Positions 36,302 to 47,188 are shown, counted from the first letter of the stretch. The stretch is DNA of 64,000 nucleotides from Euglena gracilis (GCA_039621445.1 CP154956.1:15355508-15419507); one strand, 5' to 3'. Program-made: numbers and translations. Notes: generated by a model not told the origin, from the letters alone.

Positions 36302-37665
36302 CTGGCCCCCGAGCCCCGCACACAGATGATGGTGTGTGGACAAAAGATAGAAGGAAGCTACCGTGTCTGGAGGACACCTTTTTGGAGATTTGGCAGTTAT
36401 TCTTTTTGGTCCAGCGAAAGAGGCCAGGCAGGAAGAAAATAGCCGCCAAATATCGGCCAAAATGCCACTTGGCACTTTTGGGGCAAAAAAGCAAATGTCA
36501 AAAATGGGGAAAAAACCCTCAGCAAAAAGCACTGAAAGGCAAAAAAAATAACCTTCTGGGGGGGGGTCCCGAGTTCCCAGACTTCTTTTTTTTAACCTCG
36601 CGTCTAACGACCAACTCCCTGGTCGGAGGACAGCTTTTGCACAGAAACCTGTGTCTGACGCGCCCAGCCAGACAACAAAAGTTACAGGTCGTCAATTTGT
36701 CTTACGCTCCGCGAATTGCCCAACCTTTCTTTGAACCATTTCTTCACTCCCCCTGTTCCGGATAGCAGCGCAGGCAACCACGCCTAAACTCCTTGAGTCT
36801 CACTCCTGTGCCTTCCTGGTCTCACTGTCATCCGGATAGCTAAATGCTACACCATGGCGCACAGCCCAAGAGGAGGGGAATGCAGGGTCAGAGCACCAAG
36901 GGCAAGCACACAAAACACGCACCGCAGCGCAGAACCATCCCTTCTGAAGGTGGTAAACTGCCTAACCTCATTGCCTCGTTTTTAATGTTATTCCCAATCC
37001 AGTCCCCTCCGTAAGGTCAGTATCTCTTCTTCACAAGAACAAAATTAGGCGGTTTACCGTCTAAAGGATCTCAAAGTGCCTAAAAATAGACCTGAAATGA
37101 CCCAAATTCTTTCTATCAGGGTCACCTCCTAAAATTTTCAACCCCAAACAGGTGAGGTGCATTTCCCCCATGTTTGGTGTGTCAAGGGCAGGGGGAGGAT
37201 GTCCCTGCATGGACTTGCCGGTAAAAATTTGTTATCTCCCCTCCAGTCCAAGACATGCCGATGTTCCGGAAACGTGGTGTTGTGTGTGTGCCGGATGTGT
37301 GCACGACACCGTCTGACCGTGGGACAACAGAACGGCAACATGACCGGGCAGGCATTGCAAGTTACTCTGCAGCCGGGGCAAAGACGCCCTTGGCTGTTGC
37401 AAATGAGCACTGCATCTTTTACCTGTTTGGTGGGGGTCTGCACCAGAGTTTTTTTTTTAAATTTCGTGACCTGGGGGGTTGTGAAAAAACATGCGGATAT
37501 CATAAAGTTTGGAAAGAATCCGGATGGGTGTGAACAAAACCCTCTGACAAAAAAAGCAGCGACATCAGCTGGAAAAACCGCCAAACATATGGTATGGTTT
37601 CACCTTGTGGTGAATCAGGTGAGTCTGTAGTCGGCACACACAGCCGGTGATGCCCAGGGCCCAGC

Positions 37666-37767
37666 GCGGTACATGCCGACGGTGTTGAACTTGAGGCTGA
37701 GGTTGACCAGCACGTTGCCGCCCACCCGCGTTGCGGGCAGCGCCGGCGGAGGCAAGCCAAATGTAGT
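37666..37767 (-). CDS. Transporter exon 3 (TM3-TM4, NLSL motif)
   Basis: Contains GNVLVNLSLKFNTVGMYR, the hallmark N-SL-YN-VG-YQ of the family. Continuity with exon 4 (MYR-LYKMLQ against the family's FYQ-MTKLA) fixes the 3' end after CGC, giving a GC donor CGC|GCTGGG in phase 0. Upstream the frame is open to an in-frame TGA at about 37818, and this stretch contains no AG, so no normal acceptor exists in frame. The start given is only where family similarity fades. Confidence 0.65.
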
Positions 37768-38044
37768 CGGGATGGATGTGAATGAATGGCAACGCATAGG
37801 GTCGAACAGGGGTTTTCAAGAGGCTGAGGCGATCCTGCCCTCCAGGGGGGGGGGGTCCTGTCAGCACCTTTTGCCAGCCGGCTCACGGTAAACCCCTGCG
37901 GAATTGCATCTGAAGCCTTCAGAAAATTGCAGGCAAACCGATACCCGGGTCCTGGCTGAGAAACATTTTCATTAGACGTTACCTGGGAAATTCATAGCGA
38001 GCGTTTGCAACAATGCGACGGTTGATTTCAAGATTTTTCTGAAC

Positions 38045-38309
38045 CAGGGGTATTTTTAAAGACCGGGGGGAGTGGGCCCCCCCCCCCACTCCTAAGGAGG
38101 GCGGGTCCGAGGGGACCCACTAACTTTTCCCCCAAATGGCCAAAAAAAACACGAAAAATGCTAAAAATAGCACTTTTCAAAAATTTTCCGCGCCTTCGGC
38201 AGCAAAACAGTATTTCTCACCCCGCTGGGGGGACCCCCCCCGGGGGGGGGGGGGCTCGGCCGGACCCACCCACCCTACCGCCGGGGTCCAAGACTAAAAA
38301 AAAACCCTG
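38045..38309. mobile_element. hAT-type MITE with perfect 8-bp TSD
   Basis: A 265-bp element beginning CAGGGGTATTTTTAAAGACC and ending GTCCAAGACTAAAAAAAAAC then CCTG. TTCTGAAC lies directly outside both ends (38037-38044 and 38310-38317). An 8-bp duplication and CAGGG ends are diagnostic for the hAT superfamily. The interior has G/C runs, GCTAAAAATAGC and the CGCGCCTTCGG hairpin. It lies in the intron before exon 3. Confidence 0.9.
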
Positions 38310-38404
38310 TTCTGAACAGCATTTGCTGTACAAAGAAGCAACGCTCGAGTCTTGTCAAAAGAAAACTCTGTGCTTGAATTTTTTCGGAACAGCATGGTCC
38401 GGCT

Positions 38405-38535
38405 ACTGTCTAGCAGGCCCTGGGCAGGACGATCCCAGCGATTAACAACTGCACCGTGGCATCATCTTTTGAGGATGCGCCCGCGCCGCCGCCGCCCCTG
38501 CTGCTGCTGAGGTGCGTGCCCACCGCGCTGGAAGG
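38405..38535 (-). CDS. Possible transporter exon 2b (loop and TM3)
   Basis: A frame reading GTHLSSSR, a Gly-rich stretch and SSKDDATVQLLIAGIVLP lies between exons 2 and 3 on the right strand, after a pyrimidine-rich acceptor CTTCCAG. It could supply the missing loop and the start of TM3 (LIAGIVLP before GGNVLVN), but no AG acceptor gives the phase required by exon 2. Tentative. Confidence 0.25.
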
Positions 38536-38974
38536 CCACCAACGCCCAGGAGGGGAATGCAATATGGACCATGGAAACGCGAAGCAAAAACACACACAAA
38601 AAATGCAAAAAAAATGCTAAAATGCTAAAATTGACGCAAAAAAGAAACGCAAAAGAACACACACAGACACACACAGTTTGCTACTATGTTTGTGTGATCC
38701 CCTGGTAACGCCTCCTTAGCGAAACAACTCTGAAAGCAGGGTGTTCAAAAAACATCTTTGGGACACCGAAAGTGTTGTGTGCGACACCTTCCTTTTTATA
38801 ACTCATGTTAAACGTCGTCTGTGCGCCTTGGAAGCACACAAACACCTGTGTGTGCAGGCTCCGTATCCATCCTTTGCCAGTTCGATTCAGGCAACCTCAT
38901 ATCTTGGCCTGTATTCACACGGAAGCCCACCCCAAAACGGGGCGATGAAAAAGTCATGGCCAGTTTCCCCCACC

Positions 38975-39110
38975 CAGGACCCCCAGGACCCCACCCCCCA
39001 GGACCCCCCCAGGACCCCCCCAAGACCCCCCAGGACCCCCCAAAAGAATCCCCCAGGACCCCCCCAAAGAACCTCCCAGGACCCCCCCAGGACCCCCCCC
39101 CCAGGACCCA
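38975..39110. repeat. CCAGGACCCC minisatellite
   Basis: About eleven imperfect copies of CAGGACCCCCC; a shorter run of three lies at 39268-39305. They are separated by a segment with an inverted GC run (39170-39215). Confidence 0.9.
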
Positions 39111-39644
39111 ACGGGGGGGCGGTACCCACATGACCCACTGACCGTGAAGTTCCGGGCGCCTTCGGAGCCCGCTACCGGGGGGGCTCCCCCCCCCCCCCCC
39201 CCCCGGACCCTCCCGGGCTTCAAAATAACCTCAACTTGTGCTGCAAAATTTTTGACAAAAATTTGCGGGACCCCCCCCAGGACCCCCCAGGACCCCCCAG
39301 GACAGGATCCTGGGGGGGGGGGACTGGCCATAAGTGCGATGAAATCCACGCGTTTCGCCGCTGCAGCCATCAATGACCCTCCCATAGGCAGGTCAACCTC
39401 AGTGGTTGGCAAATATGGGCTGGGGGCGGTTGATTCCTTATTCCAAAACGACACAAAGTCAAAATCAGAACAAACAAATAGAACGAAACAAAACCATTTA
39501 TTTTCAGGCGGAAACCATCAGAAAACCCCACAAGGAAAAAATATTATATCTTTCGAACCAAAAACCATGCCAAACGCACACACAATCTGCCAAACACAAA
39601 AAATACATGTGGCACTCCCTGTTGGTGGCCTGGGCACAGGTCAC

Positions 39645-39704
39645 CTGGTGCAGCGTGAGGAGGAGGGTGGGGGCGAAGCGGAAATGGTAGCGGGTGAACA
39701 GTGC
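39645..39704 (-). CDS. Transporter exon 2 (start of TM2)
   Basis: Twenty codons, ALFTRYHFRFAPTLLLTLHQ, matching the conserved GF-F-T-LT--H segment that follows TM1 in TPT proteins. Acceptor AAG before GCA and donor CAG|GTGACC are canonical and both phase 0. Joined to exon 1 it reads SIVMINVW-ALFTRYHFRF, exactly the family spacing. Confidence 0.75.
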
Positions 39705-40149
39705 CTTGGGGCTGGGCCGTCTCTGGTGTGGGGGCCTTCCACCCCAGAGAAGAGGAGGGGACGGAGGAAACACACAACCCATACTTTTGACTGGTCAACT
39801 CTCCACACCCGAGCACTCCAGCACCCAGGCACCATTCTCTCTCCCTCTTTGTCCATTTTACCCTGATCCAAATCGGTCTTAAAACTTCTTGGCTCTCTTT
39901 TCCCCTGAACTCGACGCTTCTTTCCCCTATTTGCATTGGTGGGGTAGGGGTCTATGATATGACACGTTCGATGGCCCCCCACCTGGGAAGTGGGGAGAGG
40001 TGATTGCCCCTGGCTTTGTCCGGAGAAGGCACCTAGGGCACCTGTGCCACTTCCCATTTTGGGGCTCCAGTCGACCCCTGTTGGCCCTGGTGGCACCTGG
40101 TCGGCCATGGTCACAAATAGTCGGCCATAAGCGAGGGGGGTATGACAAT

Positions 40150-42000
40150 AAAATGGGTATATGCCATGACCTTCAAGGCACTTTTTTTTTGGACCCCTTT
40201 GCCCACTTTTACCCACCTTTGGCCACTCTTGGCCACTTTTGACTGCTTTTCCCCACTTTTGCCCACTTCAGGTTGCTTCCTCTGCTCTTTGGTGTTGTTT
40301 TTTTTAAGTCAATTGAATATGTTTGTCTCTTTTGGCCACATTTCGCCAACTTTAGGCACCTTTGGGCACACTTGGCCTCTCTTTGACCACCTTCAGATGT
40401 TTCACTGCTTTTTGGTCACTATTGCCCACTTTAAGGACACTTTTTGTCCACGGCCAGCAAAAGACATAGTCGGACCTGGCCGTCCATGGTCGGTCATATA
40501 ATAAGTGCCTGGTGTTGAGTCTGAAAAATAAACCGCAAACAAGCACCTCTATTCAGCCATGCCATTGGGCCCAGCATCGCCCAGCATCACCTTTGAAGCC
40601 CTTGGAGGTGTACCTCCTCTACCTATATCCACTCGGATACTTGCATCCAGAGCATCTACTGGATGCTCTGGATCCAGTAGCATCCATACAGCATCTGCAT
40701 CGTCATCCACTTTTGGTCATGCACCCACTTGTACAACTGTTGGCCACTCTTGGCCATGTTGGACCGCTTTTGGGCACTTTGCCCAATTTCACCCACCTTT
40801 GGCCGCTTTTGGCCTGCGGATATATGCTTTTGGCCACTTTTGACTGCTTTGGCCCCTTTAAAACCACTTTGGTCGGCCAAAGCCAATTATAGACCATTGG
40901 CCACAAGCATCTCCTCTGATCCCTTGATTTATTTGGCCAATCCATTGTCCGCATCCTGTATCTGCATCTTGTCTGGTGTCTGCGGCTTGTCCAGTGTTGG
41001 CATCTACACCTTGTCCACCATCTGCGCCTTGCCCAGCATCCATGTCCAGCATCTGCATCTGTAAACCTAGCCAAAATGACCACAAAAGCCCAAAAATGAT
41101 TCCACAAAGTCCCAAGAGCAGACAAAATGACCTAAAATAGCTTGAATCGACCAAAAACGCCAAACAATACCGACAAAAGATTGTGAAAAATAACCCAAAA
41201 TCACCAAAATGACATAAAATGGCCAAAAATGTCATTAACGTGCTCATCTTGACCCAAATTAGCCAAATATTTGCCAAAACCAATTCAAAATTGCCCCCAA
41301 ATTAGCTGAGAGTCATCCTAAAAATGGGTTTGATTCTTCAAAATATACAAGAAATGCCAGCATCGCCCAGCATCGCCCAGCATCGGAACCCCACCTCTAG
41401 TCTCCAAAAATCCAGCATCGCCCAGCATCACTCAGCATCGCCCAGCATCATCAGAGGTGCTTGACCACAAAAAAACCTCATCAAAAACGCGATGCCGACG
41501 GGGAGGAAAGGCTCGCGTGGGTGGAGGAGGGTGTGTAGCTTGAGCAGGTGGTGGATGTCTGGGATGGTGACCCACACGACATTGTTGATGCGGAGCTGCT
41601 TGCAGTGGCCGTTGAAGCCAGGCGAGGATGCGGGTGCAGTAGTGGTAGAGGAACTGTCAGTACGCCCATCTGGCCGTTGCCAAGGGCGCGGGAGGTTTTG
41701 GTTCCGTATCGACCGATTGTTCCGTCCCGGAGCTAGTAGTAGGTGTTGGGAAGCAACCTAAGCAACCAAAGCCAAAAGTTGCCCAAAAACGCCAGCAATG
41801 TCCACAAAAAATTGTGAAAAATAGCCCAAAATCACCAAAATGGCCCCAAAATGGCCAAAATGCCATAAATGTGGTCACATTGACCAAATTAGCCTAATAT
41901 TTGCCAAACCAGTGCAAAATAGCCCCAAAATTAGCAAAAATTGATCCAAAATGGCCAAGATGGGTGTAATACTGGAGATTTGTGGATAAATTATCCGAAA
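40150..42000. repeat. Mirrored GGCCA-word tracts and CCCAGCATC words
   Basis: TTTTGGCCAC-type words fill 40190-40440 and 40735-40870, while complementary CCAAAATGGCC-type words fill 41070-41310 and 41770-41960. Between and around them CAGCATC and GCCCAGCATC words repeat (40565-41045, 41355-41455), and ACTGGATGCTCTGGATCCAG-like hairpins occur at 40640-40690. This is intron 1 of the transporter. Confidence 0.8.
41477..41653 (-). CDS. Coding-looking exon of unknown product
   Basis: Between acceptor GTACTGACAG and donor ATGAG|GTTTTT (phase 2 in, phase 2 out) a 177-base frame reads SSTTTAPASSPGFNGHCKQL, RINNVVWVTIPDIHHLLKLH, TLLHPREPFLPVGIAFLM. GC content and codon use resemble the transporter exons. 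It lies inside intron 1, but its phase does not fit the exon 1-2 junction, so it belongs to another gene, an alternative exon or a relic. No family recognised. Confidence 0.4.
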
Positions 42001-42254
42001 AATTGGTTTAATTCTTCAAACTATACAAAAAAAATGCCCGTGTCAACAAAATTTTCTGCAATGTCATCAAAACCTTCAGCTTTGGCCCAAATAACCCATT
42101 CAGAGGTGGTTCTTTGAGCAGCATGTGTTGCAGGACCAGGCATGACGGCAGGAGAATAGAGGCTGTACAGAGACAAGAATCAGTCGCACTGGAAATTGTC
42201 CCTCAGGGAAAAATAAACTGTTAGGCAAAAAAAAAACTCGAAAAAAAATTGCAT

Positions 42255-42400
42255 CAATTTTTTTTCTCGTTTTCGGCCATTTTCGGTCATTTTCGGCCAT
42301 TTTCGGCCATTTTTGGCCATTTTCGGTACCCCCACCTATAGAGCCCAAAATTTCATTTTCGGCCATTTTCGGCCATTTTCGGCCATTTTCGGCCATTTTT
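42255..42400. repeat. TTTTCGGCCA tandem repeat
   Basis: Ten-base units TTTTCGGCCA in two runs (about 42268-42328 and 42353-42402) separated by GGTACCCCCACCTATAGAGC. Confidence 0.92.
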
Positions 42401-42792
42401 ACTATAAGTGATTGGACACAGACCCTCTAGAATGATCGCTGCAGCGTGTTTTTCAGTGGTTTCCATGAGAAAACCGATTACTGTCGCTTTTTCACTGCCT
42501 GGCTGAATGAACATGTACCCCCACGACCCCCCGCCGTACCCCCCCCCCCCCGCGACCACCCACATATGGAGGGTTTCCCTGATCCCGCTACGAGCTAAAG
42601 ATGGGGGGTCTAATAGGAAGTTGCACCCAAATTAGGAATCAAAGTTGTCAGGAAATGTGTGCTACATTGCAAATTGTAACAATTCTTGAACTCAAAACTT
42701 TTAAGAAAACGTCAGGACGTTGCATGTGAGGTCACACTGGTCACACATGACCTATCAAAACTACCTGACACCCCAACAAGTGCTTTTCGTTC

Positions 42793-43023
42793 AACCCCTC
42801 CCCAAAATAAACCCCCCTCCCAAATAACACCCCCCCCAAATAAGACCTCCCCCAAATAACACCCCCCCCTCGGGGGCCGATTTCGAGCGCCCAAATAACA
42901 CCCCCCCTGCTTTCCTTTGGTTTTCCACGTAAAAATAACACCCCCCCCAAATATCACCCCCCCCCCGGGGCCCCAGCTCGGGTGCCCAAATAACACACCG
43001 GGGGGTGTTATTTGGGGGGGGTT
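42793..43023. mobile_element. C-cap element, AAATAACACC word family
   Basis: CAACCCCTCCCCAAAATAA at the left and GGGGTGTTATTTGGGGGGGG then GGTT at the right form the inverted ends. CCAAATAACACCCC occurs four more times inside, and the pair AACACACCGGGGGGTGTTATT makes a tight hairpin at the right. Confidence 0.8.
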
Positions 43024-43523
43024 AGAAGCCCCCAGGGGCTACTATTCGGAGCGTTGGTTGAAAACCGACGGGGGTTCTACTCAGGGGGGGGGGGCATTAT
43101 TCAGGTGTGGGGACTTCTATTCTGGGGGGTTTGGGGCCCCACTGGGAGGTTTTACAGGCGATTGTAAAAAGGTGCTGGCTGGGACCCCAGGGGGTGGCGG
43201 GTCCAAGAGGGGGTCAGCCGACAGGCAGTTGGACCGGTTGGACCGGCTGGGACCTCTCAAAAAAGCAATCCAGCCGGGGGTTTTTAGCCAAAAATTGGAG
43301 GAGAAAACACTCAAAAATGTCATTTTGGCAATACTTGACCACTGTTCCCAAAAAATATCAGCGCTTTGCACCGAAAACAAGGTTTGGTCCGCCCGGCGAA
43401 CTCTATTTTTGCAAACCCGGGGGGAGCAAGCCAGCTTGGACCCCGGGGTGGGGTCACCTCTGGCTTCACAAACCCTCCGACCCCACCCCTCACCCAAAGT
43501 CGGGGGGTCCAACCAGCGCGGGC

Positions 43524-43655
43524 CCAGACGTTGATCATCACGATGCTGACCGTCAGCAGCACGTTCAGCGCCATCGTGCCCAGGGAGGCCCATGCCCGGC
43601 CCCGGTCCTCCTCCTGGTCGTCTTGAGCGGGCTCCTCCACCTTGCCCTCACCCCC
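43524..43655 (-). CDS. Transporter exon 1 (acidic N-terminus and TM1)
   Basis: Forty-four codons: an acidic cytosolic stretch (KVEEPAQDDQEEDRGR) and a hydrophobic helix ASLGTMALNVLLTVSIVMIN. A CAG acceptor precedes GGG GGT at 43656, and the frame stays open upstream without an ATG, so an earlier exon is likely. Alignment with the family places the end after INVW, directly before exon 2, which makes the donor TGG|GCCCGC (GC type); the nearest GT (AAC|GTCTGG) would drop two residues. A second copy of this exon, 76% alike in the helix, is at 52629-52721 and has the same TGG|GCCCG border. Confidence 0.7.
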
Positions 43656-43846
43656 CTGCCTGGTGGCTGTGGCGGAGGGGGTGTGCCATCGCTGCGCTGG
43701 TATTCCACCAGAGTTGCTCACCCAGCCAGGGTGGAGCAACACAGGAGCACTGGGCTAAGGGGTCCCTGGCCACTCCCCACACAGCAAACTGGGCCGGAAG
43801 CGAAGCTAACGCCGGCCATAAACCGACAAGAAGTCGTAGTGCAACT

Positions 43847-44212
43847 AACCCCCCCCTCCAAATATGAAGCCCCCCCGGGCTTTATATTTGGATGGGATTT
43901 CAAGACCCTCAGGGGGGGCTCTATATTTGGGGGGGGGATCAAACTTTCTTGGGTGGCCTCTATGACCTGCGGCGGCCTTTAATTGTGGCAAAATACCAAT
44001 TCTATGCCAAACTTCCGTGGTGTACCTCCTATTATCCCCAGAATTCGGCAATTATTATCCAAAATCGAGCATTTCTGGTGAAAAACATGTTGTACTCCCC
44101 AAAATTTTCAACTTTTTCCTGAATGACACCATCGTCTGGCTCCCCTCAGGGGGGGCTTTCTATCTGGGTGGCAAAAAGGGGGGGAGCTTTATATTGGGGG
44201 GGGGGGGTTCAA
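43847..44212. mobile_element. C-cap element, AAATATGAAGCC word family
   Basis: Left end AACCCCCCCCTCCAAATATG AAGCC; right end GGGGAGCTTTATATTGGGGG and GGTTC, an inverted match. The reverse word GGGCTTTATATTTGG and GGGGGGCTCTATATTTGG occur inside. The element directly follows a segment that is repeated, slightly changed, at 48890-48960 (GGCCGGCGCTAACTTCGCTT). Confidence 0.8.
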
Positions 44213-44463
44213 GGGGCGGATTGCCCCATCCAGTGTGCCCGCCAGGGACACCCCACCCCACAACCCCTCGATGGTGAAAACAGAATAACTCAGATTCCAG
44301 GGATGCAAATAGGCAGAAAAATGGCGAAACTTTTACGCAGGGTAATACTTGCAACAGCTTTTGCCTCCTGACAATTTGCACTCAAAATTGGGTGCGGTTG
44401 GAAAAATTGTGAAAAGCAGCCCCCCCCCGCCCCCCATGTTCAGGGTTGGGTGTTGACCCCGAA

Positions 44464-44652
44464 CTACCCATTCTCTCTGGGATATTGTGCAGCCTTGCGC
44501 AGCCCACCTTCGTATGCATTGCAAAAGCCCTGCGGGGGCTTGTACTTTTTGGGGTCATTTTGGCTCAGTTTCACCATTTCCCCCTCTCTGGTATCGACTC
44601 CCCATTTATAACTAACTACCCGCTCTAGATTTTCCAACAATTCCACAGTCAA
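44464..44652 (-). CDS. Coding-looking segment, product unknown
   Basis: A 62-codon frame, LTVELLENLERVVSYKWGVD, TREGEMVKLSQNDPKKYKPP, QGFCNAYEGGLRKAAQYPRE, NG, then a stop; AATGG|GTAGTT could be a donor. Charged, non-repetitive composition argues for real coding. It lies 0.8 kb upstream of transporter exon 1 on the same strand and might be an earlier exon, but no ATG and no known domain are present. Confidence 0.4.
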   Translation of the reverse strand: MTVELLENLERVVSYKWGVDTREGEMVKLSQNDPKKYKPPQGFCNAYEGGLRKAAQYPRENG

Positions 44653-45531
44653 AAACTCAGAGAGAAGCCATTGTTATTAATGGGGAGGTTCACCTTTTTG
44701 CTTCTGCAATGGAAGGTAGAGAAATTACAAAATTGCCCTAAAGTGACTCAACGTGGACATTAATGTGATAAAACTGACAAAAACGCCTGGCATGCCCCAA
44801 AACAGGCAAAAAAAAGCCAGGTGGCAAAATTATGGAAAAAAAACAGCCAAAAAGACCTGCCTTGTTTGGTAATGGGGGTTTGGTGCACTGCTCCCCCAAC
44901 CTCTTAAACCCTTAAAAAAATATGGTCAAAATTAGCCCAGCATGGACCAATACACCCAAACATAACCCAAATTGGGGCAATATGGCCTGAATTCACCCGA
45001 AAATGGAAGGAAAATGAGATGCCTTCGGCATCTTGCTGGTGTCATTTTGGCATGGGCCGTTCTGTTTCTTCCCAACCTTCCCAATCTTCCCAATGGGTCA
45101 TCGTAAATGGGGGGTCTGCACCAGAGGGGGAGGTCCAGATGGGGGGTTAGAGCTCTGCTGGGGACAGCATCGAGGCAGTGGGGTGGCCCGGCAGGACGTC
45201 CTCGCATTCAACCTCCATGGCCCGGCATGCCGGTGGGGACAAGGAAGAATAGGGTGCCATGGTGGACTGGCCCTGTGGGGTGAGGAGGCAGAAAAATTCC
45301 TGCGCTTTGATTCAGGTCCCTTCGCCCCCCAGGGGAGGGAAAGGGGGTCTGTGACCCCTTCTCCTCAATAATACCCAAAAATTGAGCTTTTGGTGACTTT
45401 CCTCCCCCACACCGCGCATGATGTTGCTAACCCACTCACCAGCAAATGTTGGGACCCCTCAGCCTTCACCAGAGGCCACTGCATACAAAGAATGAGCAGA
45501 AGGGGGAAGGTAGACCAGTGGCAAAACAGAA

Positions 45532-45843
45532 CTATTGGGTGGGGAGGGTGTTTGCGGTTGGTGCCAGAAAATGAGGATGTGCAGAATGATTCGCTTTTTT
45601 CCACTTGATGTTGACTGCTGATTGACTGAAGGTTTTCATGCTGATTTCTGTTGTTTGTTTGAAACGATGGTCGGCATTAGGTTGGCTTGGTGAATGGCCG
45701 AATGGCTGATGGCAATTGCCATCATCCCCTCCTGTCCAATCCATTTCCTGCCCCGACTGACTGGAGAGAAGGCACGATTGGAGAGAAAGCCTTAAGAATC
45801 TCGCTTTCCTATTCCATTGCTTGAATTGTCGGAGAGGTTTCAT
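45532..45843 (-). CDS. 103-codon ORF with ATG, unknown
   Basis: Starts MKPLRQFKQWNRKARFLRLS and ends FLAPTANTLPTQ. Composition is ordinary (basic N-terminus, Ser/Gln-rich middle). No domain, no splice support; could be chance. Confidence 0.2.
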   Translation of the reverse strand: MKPLRQFKQWNRKARFLRLSLQSCLLSSQSGQEMDWTGGDDGNCHQPFGHSPSQPNADHRFKQTTEISMKTFSQSAVNIKWKKANHSAHPHFLAPTANTLPTQ

Positions 45844-45854
45844 GAACAGTAACT

Positions 45855-46181
45855 GTGTTTGTTTGGGGGAGACGCTCCGGCCCTGTACTCAGGATGTTAC
45901 GAAGACAGATTGAGAGTAATAGCAAGACAGTTGCTAGTCTCTCAGAAACCACAGCTCTGAATGACAACACCTCTCTATTGCCACCCACAGAGTGTGAAAG
46001 CCAATCCACATGTGGAAAATGTATCATCACTCCCCATAGCACACACACAGAATTGCAACTTGTGGGATGCGGCGGCTCGTTCCATCTTCTGCAATTTGTT
46101 CCTTTGAAAATTAAATTATGCCCCCACCGAAAAAGAACAAAATTGCTCAATGACACAGACAACGACGTACATTGCACATAA
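45855..46181 (+). CDS. ORF with Cys-rich C-terminus, unknown
   Basis: Reads MLRRQIESNSKTVASLSETT from the internal ATG at 45894 and continues to CESQSTCGKCIITPHSTHTE, LVGCGGSFHLLQFVPLKIKL, CPHRKRTKLL. The CxxC and later C/H residues could bind zinc. It faces the previous ORF, so at most one of the two is likely real. No family recognised. Confidence 0.25.
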   Translation: MFVWGRRSGPVLRMLRRQIESNSKTVASLSETTALNDNTSLLPPTECESQSTCGKCIITPHSTHTELQLVGCGGSFHLLQFVPLKIKLCPHRKRTKLLNDTDNDVHCT

Positions 46182-46221
46182 AAAATACCTCCATTTGCTG
46201 TGTGATGTTTCACAAATGTGT

Positions 46222-46449
46222 TAACCCCCCCCCCTAATAGAAGCACGGGTGCGCTTATAGCGGATTGCCACCTCTGGCGGCGGGGGTGTGTGCTTCTATT
46301 TAGACCCTACCTGTGCGATTTTTGTTGATTTCCATTAGAAATCCCATCAAAACGGGGGGTGCGCTTGTAGCGGGGGTGCGCTTTTATTTGGACCCCGCGC
46401 TTCTAGCGGCCCGGTGCTTATATTGGGGGAGGTTTCTATTGGGGGAGGT
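46222..46449. mobile_element. C-cap MITE-like element, family 1, copy 2
   Basis: Aligns with 6789-7020 over its length: TAACC with C run, TAATAGAAGCACGGGTGCGC, then GATTTTTGTTGATTTCC and GTGCGCTTGTAGCGG. The right end is degraded (GTGCTTATATTGGGGGAGG) and followed by a second partial end. Confidence 0.85.
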
Positions 46450-47002
46450 ATAAGGATTATATTTAATGATTTGTGCTTCGAGGTGGCATAATGTTGAAAT
46501 TGGGAGCAGCAAGCGCCACCTTTTCGACCTCAGCATTCCCAGCTGGATCCTCAAATTTCTTCTGGCCACAATGCAAATCACACAAACACCCAGGCTATTT
46601 TCTTAAGAATGGCAAAAAAAAACGTCGCTTGGGGAAACATTGAATTCCCCTTCCCGAGCAATCCCTGAAATTTGGGAAACCCAAACAAATTTGTGGCAAC
46701 AGTTCGGTGAAAACAAATCTCATCACGTCACACCTCATCACATCATATCTCATCTCAAAAAAACAAAGCATCATCACTCTGAACACCTTTTTTGGCAGGG
46801 GTGGATGTGAAGGCAGGTGTGGTCTGGAAAGGGGGGAGGGGGGACGATTCGTTCTGAATTGCAAAATGGATTAGACCCAACTCCCAAAATTGCCCGGTGC
46901 TGCGTGCCATAATTCTGAACATGGCGACAACTTTGTCCGCCTGAATGATGCTTAGGTTGCATTTTGCTCACGTTTGGTGGGTGCCTGCTTGAGGCGACGC
47001 TT

Positions 47003-47188
47003 TTAATCTTTGGAATGGGCTCCTTGGGCTCGGTCAAGGCGGGAGGGATTTCCCTTTAAATTCAGGGACCACCTTTCATCGAACACCAGGCGGTGGTCAA
47101 AATCTTTTCGCACCGTTGAAGGGAGAAAAGGACGAGGATGAGAGGAAACATTAACCTCGCAATACGCAAAATCATAACAGCAGTCCAC
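47003..47188 (-). CDS. Coding-looking segment, product unknown
   Basis: Minus frame with STVRKDFDHRLVFDERWSLN and LKGNPSRLDRAQGAHSKD before a stop. The charged composition looks protein-like. An overlapping frame downstream (TEPKEPIPKIKSVASSRHPP) starts where this one ends, so a frameshift or splice is possible. No family recognised. Confidence 0.25.
   Translation of the reverse strand: MDCCYDFAYCEVNVSSHPRPFLPSTVRKDFDHRLVFDERWSLNLKGNPSRLDRAQGAHSKD

Larger units (their letters stand above)
23401..43655 (-). other. Split gene: TPT/SLC35-type nucleotide-sugar transporter
   Basis: Ten coding segments on the minus strand line up, in order and mostly in phase, with the drug/metabolite-type TPT fold of plastid phosphate and Golgi/ER nucleotide-sugar transporters (UDP-xylose/UXT-like and SLC35E3-like proteins). 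What is seen: TM1 with VSIVMIN-W, the FRFAPT segment, GNVLVNLSLKFNTVGMY, the LLLGVGLATVNDLSF helix, LLKH-NELLRQ, the VVLSC helix, NYTSAMSVQ, FHSPIS and AYGILIAFAAVVLYPY. What is known: these proteins are antiporters with 8-10 helices. What is inferred: substrate and membrane cannot be read from sequence. The loop between TM2 and TM3 and the conserved P-T-Q-V-G-K motif were not found. Introns run 0.9 to about 4 kb and are full of transposable-element remnants. Confidence 0.75.
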
